A stretch of DNA of 64,000 nt from Cylicocyclus nassatus. Taxonomy: Eukaryota > Nematoda > Chromadorea > Rhabditida > Strongylidae. The stretch lies in assembly GCA_958299035.1 (NCBI GenBank), contig CATQJL010000316.1, positions 39,296,025 to 39,360,024 of the forward strand. Reading direction: 5' to 3'. A program made the translations under genes and the position numbers. Below the pieces are notes generated by a model. It saw only the letters and a program-made list of their open reading frames with translations, had not been told where the DNA came from and made no database searches. Of the stretch, positions 33,571-46,200 are shown piece after piece. Each line of letters begins with the position of its first letter. Position 1 is the stretch's first letter.

Positions 33571-34640
33571 TCCCCCTCGGTGGGACTGTGTCGTAGAAAC
33601 TTTCAGGTGCAGAGATGTTGCTCCTAGACATCTGCAGACGATCTTCTTGATATGCGTACCCCACCACCTCCGTTTAGGCCCAGGCGTTTGGGCTCCGAGC
33701 TTCAAGTGCTCGGAGCTTAAACACATTCACGACACGGCTATTTTATCGATTTCTGCCGTTTCGGACATTGATATCAACTTCCTCGTGTCTTTTTTCGACT
33801 GCCGATGGTTCGTATGACCCGAAAAAAAATTGTCTTCTAATTAGGTTTACCCTGGAGGTCTCCAAACATATGCGGGGATCTCATATACTTCCATCGTAAT
33901 TCTGCAGTGCCTACTAGTACAAACCCATCGGTGGGTCGTATTGTCGTGAATGTGTTAAGGCACGCTGTTCCGACTTTGAGCTACATGTGCTTCTTGCCAT
34001 CAGAATCACACTGTCTGCGTATCAGCTGCCCATAGCTGATGAAGTATGGAGTCTTTGACTATCACATCCATGACAGTTGTGAAGAGGAGAGTCGCGGTAC
34101 AGATCTTTAGTTGCTGAGGAGGTTTATTTGGTTCTGATCGCCCTTCTGCTATCTATATAGTGCATTCCTCATCTTCATCCACTCCACGTTTACTGGCAAC
34201 ATGTCTTTTCGCAGTGTCCACCATACGATTTTAGGTGGCACCTTCAACGCCTTCTCCATGTCGATGCTAGCCATGAAACTACAGCCTGTCCGGACCCCTT
34301 CCAGACCTGTTGGATGTTGTCTATACTTGTCGTCTTGTCTCCTTGGTGACAATCGGCCTTTGCCCATGTACGGTTCAGCTACATTGGAAGACTATTTGTG
34401 GCTAAGTTGTGCTAACGCATGCCATCCTGCGCCTACTCCTTCTGACTTCTCTGGTTTCGGCAACATTCTCTCGTTTAAGTCTTCTTTGATGCTGCAGAAG
34501 TGTTTAGGTCTTCTGCAGCATTTGCTCTTCGTCTCGCTATCCGGCGATTTCCTTTGCCTTAGCTACTATGCAGTTTGTTGTATAATACCTTCATCACATA
34601 TGCTTCTTTTACCCCTAACGCTCTGCTTCATGGCATGCTC
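33535..34640 (-). pseudogene. Degenerate RTE-like retrotransposon
   Basis: Minus-strand pieces in order: 34290-34150 reads SFMASIDMEKALKVPPKIVW then WTLRKDMLPVNVEWMKM, matching the reverse-transcriptase palm segment that usually reads DxEKAFDxVPxxxxWxxLR; about 34095-34020 reads a TTVMDVIVKDSILHQLWAAD-like stretch, where the family has the YADD region; about 33700-33540 reads KLGAQTPGPKRRWWGTHIKK, similar to the Arg/Trp-rich C-terminal tail. Stops and frame changes separate them. A piggyBac-like MITE (33721-33954) is inserted within it. It lies in the large first intron of the TTBK-like gene. Confidence 0.5.
33721..33954. mobile_element. Small piggyBac-like MITE
   Basis: CACATTCACGACA near the left and TGTCGTGAATGTG at the right, with TTAA on both sides (33717-33720; 33955-33958). 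The termini differ by only a few bases from CACRTTGACGAC of the 16648 and 37441 elements. Confidence 0.55.
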
Positions 34641-35309
34641 CGCTTCCAGATAATTCTGATAAGCATCCCCTATTCTTGACTTTTACCATATTCTATTCGA
34701 CTTACTGCTTCGTTCCTCCAGCAATTTTGTCGAACCCTGTGTATCATGTGCAGAAACCCTCCGACTATCTGACTGCTTTCTGCTATTCAAGATATCGTAT
34801 CCCGATCTTTTTTAGCCTTTGGGTAGCCATTGCCGCCTAGCGGCAATGTGATCCGGAGTACGTCTACGCAGGAGTACGTGACGAAGTGACTGTTGTTCTT
34901 GAGCAAGTACCTGTTTGCTAACACATTGTAAGCATTGTAATTGTAAGCAGTATCTCTGCGTCATCCAAATGTTCACTCAAATGTGTACAAGTGAGGTGAT
35001 AATTCTATATATAAAAAACAGAAAACTGTGTTTGTTTCTCTGTGCACATCCCATAGTGTCATGAAGGATGAGCGGTGAAGCTCATTTTGATGTGCCGGTC
35101 ATCAAGATATGATTAAAACGATAGGAACCTAACCCAAGGGAGTCGAAATCAAGAGAAGATTAAATTTCGCTACATGAGAGATCAAGTACGATGGACTGGC
35201 TCAAGAACGGGGTGGAACCCGGGATGACAGCTTGTGTTCTAACAAGCTTCATTTTTTTTCTAAAAACGTACATTAGCTAAAGATTGGAATGGAAACAAGA
35301 TCAGCTTAC
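34641..35309 (-). other. Rest of the first kinase intron
   Basis: No exon seen. At 35010-35250 a segment starting TCTATATATAAAAAACAGAA and holding TGTTTGTTTCTCTGTGCACA has the look of another Helitron-type 5' end, but no 3' terminus is recognised. Confidence 0.35.
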
Positions 35310-35565
35310 CAAAGACCTATCCTCAACATTGACAACTTTGAAGACTGCTCCGAATCCTCCTTCGCCCAATTTCTGTACTATTTTCCACTCTTTCGCAACT
35401 ATGCTGCCTTTTCTCAATCTGTTATCTTGCCCGAAGACTGAAAATAGCAGGTAACTTATAGATCTAATAAATTCTCACGGATTTTGCAAACCCCTTGGGA
35501 CATTTTTGTTCGATTGAATCACTACAAACGTTGTACAGAAAATTGGAATTTCCATTCTCTATTAC

Positions 35566-36432
35566 CAGGGCCCGGCACGCGTTGGTTTGAAGCGTTTCTG
35601 GAAACGAAGTCCCCCATGACTTCGCGAAAATTTACGAAGTCCCTCTTGACGTAAAAATCAGTAGGGAAACCCTTAATTAGTCAAAATAACATTAAAAAAG
35701 CGAAAAAAGCGCATTTTGAGGTAACTAATACAACAAAAAAAGCAAAAAGAAAACATTTCGAGTTGATTAAAGGCTCTGTCATTGAGTAGTGTACCATTTT
35801 AGCGCTCAGAATGTCGAGAACCTCCTAGGCCAACCAAATCTGTGGCCTCAACTATCTGGCAGTGCATTTTTCGCCACATAGTTCAAAGGACACCGCGTGT
35901 GATTGGAGCGCAATATTTATCAAAGCGTATAGATTTGCACTACTTTTGGCTCAAAAGAAGAGGAGAGGCAATAGTTTGATTCGCTCTCTTCACTATATAA
36001 TAGATTTTTGTGCGTTTTAATCGTCCAAATCAAAAAGGTCCAAAACTTATGTGAACTCTCCGAAATTTATGCTCCGAACCAACCCAGTTGGTTCGGTGGT
36101 TGGTCTAGAAACCAACAAATCCGGAACGGATATTCAGACACATAAGTTTTGAGAACTTTTTACATAACATAGTTTGGAGTAATATTGTATACTCATAGCC
36201 CAAATTCGGAGCCATGTGATTGTTTGTGCGCTGTAAACAAGCCATTTGTTTGTTTGAGTCTTGCATTTGAAATTCGAGCGCTTGCGAAAGAACACGTTCA
36301 ACTCGTGAAACCTGACATGTTCGTCGTGTTTTTTGGCGCTTCCTCCAGGACCTCATAAAAACGATGTCCCCGTTGCTTCTAACTCCAAAAACGAAGTCCA
36401 GTTTGACCCCAAACCATCGGTGCCGGGCCCTG
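35566..36432. mobile_element. hAT-like MITE with 8-bp target duplication
   Basis: CAGGGCCCGGCAC at 35566 and GTGCCGGGCCCTG ending at 36432 are perfect inverted ends, flanked by exact TCTATTAC at 35558-35565 and 36433-36440. Looser similarity continues inward (ACGAAGTCC / GGACTTCGT). A CAGGG start with an 8-bp duplication is the hAT signature. At 867 bp it has no transposase. It sits upstream of the kinase's first visible exon. Confidence 0.85.
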
Positions 36433-36440
36433 TCTATTAC

Positions 36441-37172
36441 TCAAAGGTTTATATCAGGGCCATCTGCAATGTTGTCTATACCTGTGCTTTTTGTGGGTTT
36501 TATAGCTCAGATATTTTCATTTTTTTCAACAAAAAGGGGGAGATTATAATAGTTGGTGAGGGGCGGACGTAAGTAAGACAGGAGGCACGATCGGCGCAGG
36601 TTTTTCGCGAATTCGTGGCGCAACGCGACGCCAAGCAGTACGAAAGCCAGACTCCCGGCGCAATGTTACTTACTTATGACATCGAGTCATTTATCTGACC
36701 CCATCCTCACCCTTTTTTTGACCACGGATATTTCTCAGTGGAGGGTTTTGTGGGGCACAAAATTCGAGCGCGGCATGCTCGGAAAGCGCTCATCGTGCGC
36801 GGTGTGCCTCCTGACGTGGAGAGCCTAGCGCAGTTAGGCAGCATCTTACCGAATCAAGGTGGTGCTAGTGTTCACCTACTCTGTTGAAGGCTCTTTAAAT
36901 GGTCTTGTTTAAATCCGACTCGATTCATCTCCCTCTATCCCAAAAGATTGAGGGGGATAAATCGAGTCGGATTTAAACAAACCTCTAAAGAGCCTCCAGG
37001 CTCAAAGTAGCTCGCAGGGAGCGACTGGCCGCTGTCAACTCGCCGGTTTCTCCTTTTTGTTTCAACACGTTGAGTTTTGCGCAAATTTAAAAGCCATTTA
37101 GGGTTAAAGGAGATGGAGAGATTCATAATTGCAAAAGTTCCAACATCCCAACCTTGTTGAGACTCTGACTTT
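36441..37172. repeat. Intergenic stretch with hairpins
   Basis: 36884-37000 is a tight hairpin: TGTTTAAATCCGACTCGATT pairs with AATCGAGTCGGATTTAAACA across a loop of about 28 bp. A looser inverted pair, CAGGAGGCACGATCGGCGC near 36581 and GTGTGCCTCCTGACGT near 36802, may mark an older element. No coding exon. Confidence 0.5.
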
Positions 37173-37386
37173 GGCCTCGGGCGTAGTTTACGAGATTTCA
37201 TCGCCTCGTGATTCTCCCAACAAGACAACTGTTACGTCCATTGCATGCCGATCCTTCTGCATTTCAGTTCAATCGTGACTGACTATAACAACCGAAATGC
37301 AAGATGATCGGTATGCAATGGATTCGTAACTGTTGTCTTGTCGGGAAAATCTCGCGGTGAGGTAATCGCGTGAACTATGCCCACCC
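37173..37386. mobile_element. PIF/Harbinger-like MITE, copy 2 (worn)
   Basis: Same order as copies 1 and 3: a GGCCTCGGGCGTAGTTTACG-like end, ACAACTGTTACG, GCATGCCGATC, then the inverted half (GATCGGTATGCAAT, GTAACTGTTGTCTTG, CGCGTGAACTATGCCC). The ends have drifted and the duplication is not clear. Confidence 0.5.
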
Positions 37387-37440
37387 TTGGGTAAGTAATG
37401 CAGAGATGAGAAGCTAAATAGTGTAGTAGCACACCTTTAA

Positions 37441-38406
37441 CACATTGACGACCGCTTGACACACATGATGTGTCAAGACTTGAATTTTATTAGAATGACT
37501 ATTATCATGACTTATAATAACGGGCTAAGGGTGTTTACGTGTTCTTGTGTGGGTGTCTGTCTGTCAGTAACGAAATTCACAGAACGAGTCGCAGACAAGG
37601 TTTCAAGCCGCAATTTTTTGCACAACACGCACTGCCTAGATTCACCATGCCAAAGCACGAGCAGATCCATTGAGTAGGTCCCTCAAAAAACGCAGCACAA
37701 ACGGAGCCACTTAAGGCCTGGCGCGCAATATCGGGTCCTTATCACCACTTATTGCAAAGTCGTGATTTTGTTTGGCACGTAAATGTGCAAACCATTATCT
37801 TTCGCCCAAAAAAATGATAGAAGTCTATTGCTCCACGAAAAAGGCGCCAAAACGAATTATTTGCGTAAATGTCAATTTGCCAAGTTTTTACCTGAGCATT
37901 TGAGAAGATTTTTGCACATGGATGTAGCTGGTCGTAGATATTATCCTTATGGCGACTACCAAGTCATGAAAAAACTCAAAAGTATAATATTTCTGCTTTT
38001 GTTCTTCATCGTTCAAAGTTTCATCCACGCAAAATACCGATCTCACATGAAAAAGCTTAAGGAATGAGTAGTTGTTTACGAATCATTCGTGAAGGCGGGC
38101 ATTGCGCGGTAGGTTTCAATGCCATGTTATGCAGGAATGAGTGTGGCATAAGATAGAAGAGCCAGTGCGAGCCTCTGCGAAGCAGAAGTGACGCACTGGT
38201 TCTGGAATAAACTCACTCCATGAGCTTTCTTTCGCATTGAATCTAGGGATGACCTCTACCTACCTTTTTCGTCAGCCTTTCGGAACTACTGTAGGTGTAC
38301 TGTAGATGGTAGCATGCGTAGTTGTAGTTGAAAAATGTGGGCTGGTCCGTAAAAGGCCTTGATCCCAGAAGGCAGACAACTAAGAATCTGCATGGTCGTC
38401 AACGTG
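37441..38406. mobile_element. piggyBac-like element carrying an H2 copy
   Basis: CACATTGACGACC at 37441 is matched inverted by GGTCGTCAACGTG ending at 38406, with TTAA outside both ends (37437-37440; 38407-38410). Nearly all of the interior is the H2 repeat at 37503-38200. Confidence 0.7.
37503..38200 (+). mobile_element. H2 repeat, copy d
   Basis: TATCATGACTTATAATAACG start, TGTGTGGGTGTCTGTCTGTC block, and terminal hairpin CCAGTGCGAGCCTCTGC / GCAGAAGTGACGCACTGG. Its length and order match copies a and b. Confidence 0.6.
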
Positions 38407-38669
38407 TTAATCTCCGCCTCAAATTCGCCAAATTTGAGATTGCCAGCTGCTACTACTCATCGCCCGTAACATTGTTGGCGAAGGAGATCACTTAGCGCTT
38501 ATTAGCAACTGTGCTTTACATAGTTACTGATCGATGTCAAGGCGCTTGCTCAATCGATAAGCATCCAACGTGTAGTCGCCAAAACTAGCAATATCCAGCC
38601 GCTGCTGCTGCAGTCGCCGGTCACCATGTTGGCCACTCTATCCGTTGGATGCGTACTGATGGCACATGT

Positions 38670-38830
38670 GGTACCCTTTAATTTAACGGGATTGGCGGCT
38701 GGAAGGCGACAGCTCGCGACCGCGACGCAAACTGCGTCTCTCCCGCCGCTGTGCTTTCTTCATTCTCTAGCCTTGATTAGGCCTCAAAGCTTCCCCTTCC
38801 AGCCGCCAATCTTGTTGAATCAAAGGGTGA
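38670..38830. repeat. About 158-bp inverted-repeat element
   Basis: CCCTTTAATTTAACGGGATT and GGCGGCTGGAAGG pair with CCTTCCAGCCGCCAATCTTG and TTGAATCAAAGGG. A related half-element (CCTTCCAGCCACCAGGCCAG, GAATCAAAGC) lies at 59390-59420. Confidence 0.5.
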
Positions 38831-40211
38831 TTTATCAGCGATCATTGCGCACGGAAGGGACACTGTAAATCTTTAGATCTTAGGCAGGGCAGATGGCAAG
38901 AAGACGTAGGCATCAAAAACTGAAGTGGATGCACAGCAACCCACATTTCATATGATGCAACCTTCCTCCGCATTCACTGAACCTAAATGAGAAGTGGGCA
39001 CCCCTACAAGCTCTTACCAGCTTAGTAGTGCTGTTTACATCAATACAATAGTACCGTCTTCCATTTGCTTACCATTCATATCTCGGTGGAAGCATGAAAA
39101 GAGAAGGAGATGGCTCCAGAAGCAATCAAAACCAGAATGGCGCGCTTCATAGGCAGAAGCCGAACTTCCGCGAGCTCGCTATCAGACAAGCGTTTCTTTT
39201 CTTCTACCAAGCAACTTCCAAATTTCGAGTCTTTGCCTGCTAGTTGTAAAACAATGGTCACATTTTTTTGCAAGGAAAAGTGACCGTTTCTGGTTTTTAT
39301 TTCGTTTTTCCCATTTACGTAAATCCTGCGCCCATGTCAAGGAAACACAACATGAGCAGAGCGGTCCAGCAAGATTGGCAGTCAGGCCGGAATGCGATCA
39401 AAGCAAAATCAATACGACTGCATTATTTAACGACTGCAAGGGCAGGCTTTCGAACGCAAATCATTACAAGCGTAGGAGGAATACAGAAATGTCTTTTGTC
39501 TAAGAAAAATGGTTATTGTGGTTGTAACCATCTGGATTCAAACTGCGATAGCTCATTGTCAGAATCGCTAGCCGTGCCCACAATGCTATGTACCTGGTTT
39601 CTTATGTGGAACGTAATTGGGAGCCTTATTTAGGCCACCCAAACCGCACTTCATATGATTCAGTGACCGGGATATTTGTCTTGAAATATTCTAGACACTT
39701 TTCACCGAACGCGGGTTTGCTTTGGCTCGCTTAGTAATATTACGATCTGGGCGAGAGTTCAGACTGAATTTCTCGCAATTTGAGCTTGGGCATTAGCTTA
39801 TGTTAGTTTGTCTCAATGACATCCACAGTGCATCAACTTGCCAGCAGAGTACGCTGATATTTGCAAGGTCTTGAATAAGCGCCTCAATAGTTCCTTTCCG
39901 TAGAAAGTCTAGCGTTTGCTATCCTGAGCTAGGAACAACAATTTCTCTGCGACGCATAGGAGCCTCTACAAATAAGGTGCGATTGTTGACGAGCGGAATT
40001 CTAGAGTTTCGTGTTGTAACTATTGGCCCCATTTTGCGTTAACGTGACCGTAGGGGTGCTGACAGATCTTCCTCAAATGTCTTACAAGATTACGATCCCA
40101 CCCACTTGAATATTGGAAGTGACTGAGCTAAGCATAGGATCTTGTTATGTATCATGCTCTTGTGTGCGCAAAAACCGCAGTCAAATCGGTCGTCACGATT
40201 TTATAAATGAA
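38831..40211. other. Gene-poor stretch with weak coding hints
   Basis: On the minus strand at 39151-39080 a frame reads MKRAILVLIASGAISFSF, signal-peptide-like, then stops two codons before an ATG|GTAAGC donor-like site (39073-39068). A plus-strand frame of 121 codons from 39268 has no splice or protein-like support. The segment 40130-40207 recurs inverted at 47898-47960 (TCATTTATAAAATCGTGACG), another dispersed repeat. Confidence 0.3.
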
Positions 40212-41159
40212 CTAGCTGGCTTACCCGGCTCCGCCGTATCCGGACCAAACTTGGCACACATACACTTCGGGCCCCGGCGGGTGTCACAGTCCACTTTTCG
40301 TTATCGATCGATGTCGATTTTACCGATTTTTATCGATTTTTTTGCAGAATTCACCTACAGGGCTAGGAGTTGGCACAGGGGGGGAAGTGAGCATGGGGAT
40401 TCCGAATACAATATTGGTTTTCAGGATTATCGATTACTTTTATCGATTTTATCGATTTTTTGAAAATTCGAGCTAGGGGGCTGGAATTTGGCACAGGGGT
40501 GTAATAGCATGCTGATCACTCCCCTTGGGGATGATCAGCATGCTCGATTACCCCCCTGTGCCAACTCCCAACCCCCTAGCTCAAACTTTGCAAAAAAATC
40601 GATAAAATCGATAAAAGTAATCGATAATCCCGAAAACCAATATTGTATTCGGAATCCCCATGCTCGATTACCCCCCTATGCGAAGTCCCAGCCCCGTAGC
40701 TCAAACTTTGCAAAAAAATCGATAAAATCGATAAAAGTAATCGATAATCCTGAAAACCAATATTGTATTCGGAATCCCCATGCTCGATTACCCCCCTGTG
40801 CCAACTCCCAGCCCCGTAGCTCAAACTTTGCAAAAAAATCAATAAAATCGATAAAAGTAATCGATAATCCTGAAAACCAATATTGTATTCGGAATCCCCA
40901 TGCTCGATTACCCCCCTGTGCCAACTCCCAGCCCCGTAGGTGAACTCAGCAAAAAAATCGATAAAAATCGATAAAATCGATATCGATCGATGACGAAGAG
41001 TAGCCTATGACACCCGCCGGGGCCCGTAGTGTATGTGTGCCAAGTTTGGTCCGAATCGGTTCAGAAATGGAATTTTCTATTCGGAACATACGTACAGACA
41101 GACAGACAGACATACATACATACATACATACAAACAGACATTCAGCTTTATATATAAGA
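40212..41159 (-). mobile_element. Helitron-like element (family H1) with a 120-bp tandem array
   Basis: Read on the minus strand it begins TCTTATATATAAAGCTGAAT and ends GGGTAAGCCAGCTAG, as do the copies at 30570 and 45216. Its right half holds a tandem array of a 120-bp unit. Its left part is the inverse of the same unit, with the switch at the palindrome GATCACTCCCCTTGGGGATGATC (about 40513-40536). The microsatellite (CAGACATACATACATA) is at 41094-41146. Because 120 is a multiple of three, both strands give long repetitive frames, which are artefacts. Confidence 0.65.
40541..40950 (+). repeat. Tandem repeat, exact 120-bp period, 3.4 copies
   Basis: Units start with TGCTCGATTACCCCCC at 40541, 40661, 40781 and 40901. 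Each contains CCAACTCCCAGCCCCGTAGC, ATCGATAAAATCGATAAAAG and CCAATATTGTATTCGGAATC, with very few differences between units. Confidence 0.9.
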
Positions 41160-43222
41160 CTATACTTATTTCTTATTGACCTGGAAAGCAAAACCAGCAC
41201 CACTACCATGTATCCACAAAGTGCTTTAACAAATTTAATTTCAAGTTTTCTCGTTAGATGAAAACAGTTGTTGCAAAACTCGGGTATCATTTGAAACACC
41301 TTTTTTTTTCTCTTTCATTCGGCATATAACTTACTGTCACCCCATGAGTACTGATTATAAAATGACCGATTTGAAAGAAGATATCCTTTGACTACGCCAA
41401 GAACAGAAACGAGGCAACATTGCTTGTGATGCGAATGCTTCAATACAGCTCTTATTCAATTATGCATTTTATTGATATACATTTTCTGAAAGCGAAGAAC
41501 AACGCGGTGCTGACATTCGCATTGTTCTAGCTGGTCATCTGCCGAAGTCAAGGGGGTTTTTTGGAACTCCGTAGCTAAGAAATCATCTGCACCCCCCTTC
41601 ACCAACTACTTTAGACAGTGGAACCCACACCCATATATTCTTTCAAAGCAGAGGATGAGATGGTTCCGATGAGCCTTTTATCGCTCTCGCTAAATGTTAG
41701 AAATTTTCAGATTTGATCTTAATCAAATTTCAACGTAGTTTATGGAAACATGGTATCATACACTCTTCTGCCCTTTTCACTGCATAACATATCATCCGAC
41801 TTTGAGGCACTACCTTTTCAGATCACCTTTCTAAAAGTGTTTCCGTGCTGAATGGTAGGCAGAATCGCAGGGCAATGACCTCGACGCGACGTGAAAAATT
41901 TGTGATTGGCATTCCTATCCAGATCGTTTATTTTGTGCAAATTTTCTCAGTATTCTTCAAATCTCATTAAAGGGTAACATTAGTATAAGACTAAAGCCAA
42001 ATTTTTCCTGCAAGATTCTTGACTCTGGGACCATCATTTCGATACCACTTCCTGTCTCATGCTTCTAAGTTTGGCAATCTCGTGTTGACGTTCAAGCATG
42101 TGCTTTGGAAATGCGGTAACACAACAAAGGCAAACGCAGCGTTACACTCTTGGACAGGATTCGTTTGCCTTTACAAGCAGTGAACTGGCCGCCCCCATTG
42201 CCTCTGACGAATCATGCCCAACATGTTCCTCTTCTTTTTCTTTATTCCAGGTAATGGGTAATGTTTCAAAAGTTTTTGTGTCGTCATTTCTTTCATATAG
42301 TACTCCAAAAATACAATAGGGAGTACTGTAAGAATAGGTTCCTCTTATACAGAATTATCTATACAGCCCTCCTCCTCCTTTTATTAGGTCGTAACATAAG
42401 TCTTGCTGACTTGATACCAAAAAAATCTCATAACCTTCTCATTTCCTTATCTCCGAATCGAGAATCGAGTGGAGGTGTAACTTTCCGGTATAAGCATGTC
42501 ATACGTAAAAAATCCAATTTTTGAATTTTTTAAACTTTTCTGAATTAATTTTGGCAAATTTTCAACTTGCGTCAATGAAGAGTCTTCCAAACTGCCTTCA
42601 AAATGTTACTAACGTCCCCGGATATTCACAAAAAAAAAATTCGAAACCCTCAATGTAAAAAAAAGGTTTTTTTGAGGAGAAAGAAAAAGATAGAAATTTG
42701 AGTGCCGTCACAAAATTGCCTTTATATTTCTGTAATCCGTATCTGTAAACGCAGAAATTACGCCAATAGATATTCCTCTATCTGTTGTGCATATGTGCCA
42801 AATGTTGGACCTTGTTAGAGTTGTTTTAAAGTTTTCTAGAAGAAAATGTAAAAAGTGCCACAACACTTATGTTACAACCTCATATGACCGCCTTCGTTAA
42901 AATTTTCTAGAAAAAAATCATTTTCCCATGCGATTATGTCAAGACGAAAAAAGTTTTCATGCATTTTGAACTAATCCCTCCTTTGTCAAAACCTTTAAAA
43001 TTCTTATGGCTAAACATATATCGAAGCTCTCCACCTTTGTTTTTTTTACAAGCAATTTTGATATTCTATTTTTATAAACACTATTGAGGCTTATTTGGCG
43101 TTTCATTTTCGCTGTAATTCTAACGGTATTTTTTGAGTTATCCCCTCATCAAATAATTCTTATGCATTGGAAGAAAAAGCTTCAAAATTACTTTACTCAT
43201 GTGCGAAGAGCAGCATTTTCAG
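41160..43222. other. AT-rich region upstream of the Gly/Pro-rich gene
   Basis: It may contain the gene's 5' exons and promoter. A frame at 42098-42260 reads TLGQDSFAFTSSELAAPIAS before a strong TTTCTTTATTCCAG acceptor and could be coding, but I cannot connect it. Just upstream of the first supported exon, 43087-43160 reads RLIWRFIFAVILTVFF, hydrophobic and in frame, but without an ATG. Confidence 0.3.
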
Positions 43223-46200
43223 TGGCAGCAGCACAAATAAATCTTGGTCAGTTCTCCTTAAATCCTTCCCCTGAAGGTGGATTCAATCTTGGCTTAAGCC
43301 AAGGTGGGAACATTCTCGGATTTGGTGGCCATCGTGCTCTGGGTGTTTCTGGAAATCCAGCTGGAGTTGGAGTGAGCGGTAAGTGCACTATTTTAACCTT
43401 GAATAATGCAAAAATTGCGTTGACCTCTACAGGAACCGACAATGTGATCATTGCCAACGAAAGGATCGGCGTTGATTCCGGTCTCGGCGTGAGACAAGGT
43501 CGAGGGATTGACCTGGGTAGTATGCTTCAGTTCGGGAATAATCCGAGTCCAATGCAACCAGGAGGTCCATTGGGAGGCTTGTTGGCCAATGTGAAGAACT
43601 TCTTTGACAGTTTGAGTGAGTTTCAATGCGAAAAATTCTAAGAATTTGTTTTCCAAGTTAGCAATTTGTCCCTTCCCTTCCCCTCCACGCCTTTACTATG
43701 GGTGAATATGCAAAATTTCAAATATGGCCTTGAAAAGCCGTGGGCTTCTCCAAGATCATCCTTGCATAATCTCTTGTTTACCTTGTTTAGTTCCACAGCC
43801 TGTTTTCCAACCTCCAATGCCTCCACCCCGACGCCGACCAAGGCCAAGACCAGCAACAAGACCTCGACGGCCACCTCCTCCTCCACCTGAAGAAGATTAC
43901 TGGGAGGGACCAGAGAATGCCGTCCCACGGGGACCGCCTGGTATCCCACAGCCGGGACAGGGATCTTGGCCGAGATCAGCCGCACCACTACCTGAGCACC
44001 CAATATGGCAAATTCCTTCACAAGGACAAAGTCAAGTGAGACAGATAGAGTAAGTAAGTCGATTACAAGTGATGAAGTTCTTATTTAGGGAATGACTTCG
44101 CCCCAAGGACCTACACCGATTTCTCGAAACCAGAGGATATCAACAGAAGGAGGGGTGGGACCAGGTAAATCAGATCATCCCAGTCATTTAATTCTAGCTC
44201 AAAAGACCGGTCAGTTCTCCATCCCAAACACTGTATAAGCAATTTGTATTTTTGAAAAAGAGGTCCTCTCAACGGATTCTTTTATATCTTACTCCTTTGC
44301 TTGCTACATAGCCCCTTTCCTTTTAAATTTGAAAAAAAAATGGTTTACGTAGCGCATATTCGGAACGCTAAAATCTGCAAAGGCTGAACTAATTTCCTCT
44401 AAATGTCACTTTCTTAATGAATCTGAATGTCAGTTAAATTTTTGATAGAGTTTTTACATGCCAAGAAATACAGTTGTTGAAGAAAATTGAGACGAAGCTT
44501 CGCCTCACCCATCAAAATTGTTCAAGAACTTCAAAAACTCATAATAAATTTATAATGATTGATGTACCATTTAAATAATCCTACTTTATCAGAATTTTTT
44601 GGAGAAACGAAAATTTTCAAGAGTTTTTGAAGCAAAAACAAACTGGGGCTCAGGGTTTCTACAATGCCAGGGGAATTTAAAATCAAATAGCTTTTCTAAT
44701 TATGTAAAAATTAAAAAAAAACAAGTCAGCTGGACAATTTTGTGACCCGTGCAGACCATAATCAAAAAACACTTCTACCGCATCCGTTTCGAACGGATAT
44801 GAACTTCCCCAAACAACACCTGAATTTTGAAATTTTTTAGAGTGGTTATGAAATAATCTTGGTACTTGCGGCGTTTGTGTAATGTTCTTTGTAAGTCATG
44901 GACTATTCAAAACTGACTTCCGCGCCCAAATATGGCAGTCTTACATTCTTGCTCACAAAAAACCATAAAGTGCAGAAGACAATTTTTGCTATTGCTCGCT
45001 AGTTGAAAGAAGCGTGTAGTCCCCTACCAAAGCACGCCTAGGTGTCCACTTTATAAAACGAAGTTTGAGAAGTAAAAAAGGAGTGTTGCAATTGTTAGCC
45101 ATATTCAACATAAATATACTCTCTCCAAACAAGTCATTTGCACATTTTTATAACCCATGTATTAAGTTCCAAAAATTTCGCAACCCACTCTCGGGGGGGG
45201 GGGCAACATGTTGTATCTTATATATAAAGCTGAATATCTGTTTGTATGTATGTCTGTATGTCTGTCTGTACGTATGTATGTCTGTATGTCTGTCTGTACG
45301 TATGTTCCGAATAGAAAATTCCATTTCTGAACCGATCGGGACCAAACTTAGCACACATACACTTCGGGCCCCGGCGGGTGTCATAGGCTACTTTTCGTCA
45401 TCGATCCATATCGATTTTATCGATTTTTTGCAAAATTTTTGAGCTACGGGGCTGGGAGTTGGCACAGGGGGGTAATCGAGCATGCTGATCACCCCCGTGG
45501 GGGTGATCAGCATGCTCGATTACACCCCCCCCCCCTGCCAAATTCCAGCCCCCTAGCTCAAATTTTGCAAAAAATCGATAAAATCGACACCGACCGATAA
45601 CGAAAAGTGGACTGTGACACCCGCCGGGGCCCGAAGTGTATGTGTGCCAAGTTTGGTCCCGATCGGTTAAGAAATGGAACTTTCTATTCGGAACATACGG
45701 CGGAGCCGGGTAAGCCAGCTAGTTTGCGATAAAACAGACGTGAAGCGCTAGTGTTTGACTAAAAGCAGCTTCCTTGTTTGCCCAACTGATCCAATCTCAC
45801 TGACATTTCGAATCTACTGTACTCCTGCACTGCAATTTGCAACCGAACTCTTCTGGTGCTTTGTTTGTTCACATTCAACGCTGAAAAAGCAGATTGTCAT
45901 GTCAGATGCGAGCTTTACATCAGTCTTAACTAGCGTTTACAATTCTCACAGTTCACATTTGTCTCTTGCATTCAGAGCTTTCTTTTCGCACTTTCCCTTT
46001 GTTCACGGCAGCGGTGTTCATTTCGGCGAACAGCCTTTATCAACGTCCAGTCATGCAGGCAACATTTCACCTGTCACCTTGCGCAATTTTCTTCTCAATC
46101 ACGTTTTGTAATGACGTCTGCGATCGTGAAGTGTTGTTACTGAATGACTCAGTGTTTTCGTTGTTGTTTTCGTTTCACATGGAAACGCAGGTTTAGAACC

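Noticed and set aside
40488..40943. 151-codon frame with 40-residue repeats
   Set aside because: It arises from the 120-bp noncoding tandem array; the opposite strand gives equally long frames.
40541..40950. A CRISPR array
   Set aside because: The repeats are contiguous 120-bp units without variable spacers, in a eukaryotic transposon.
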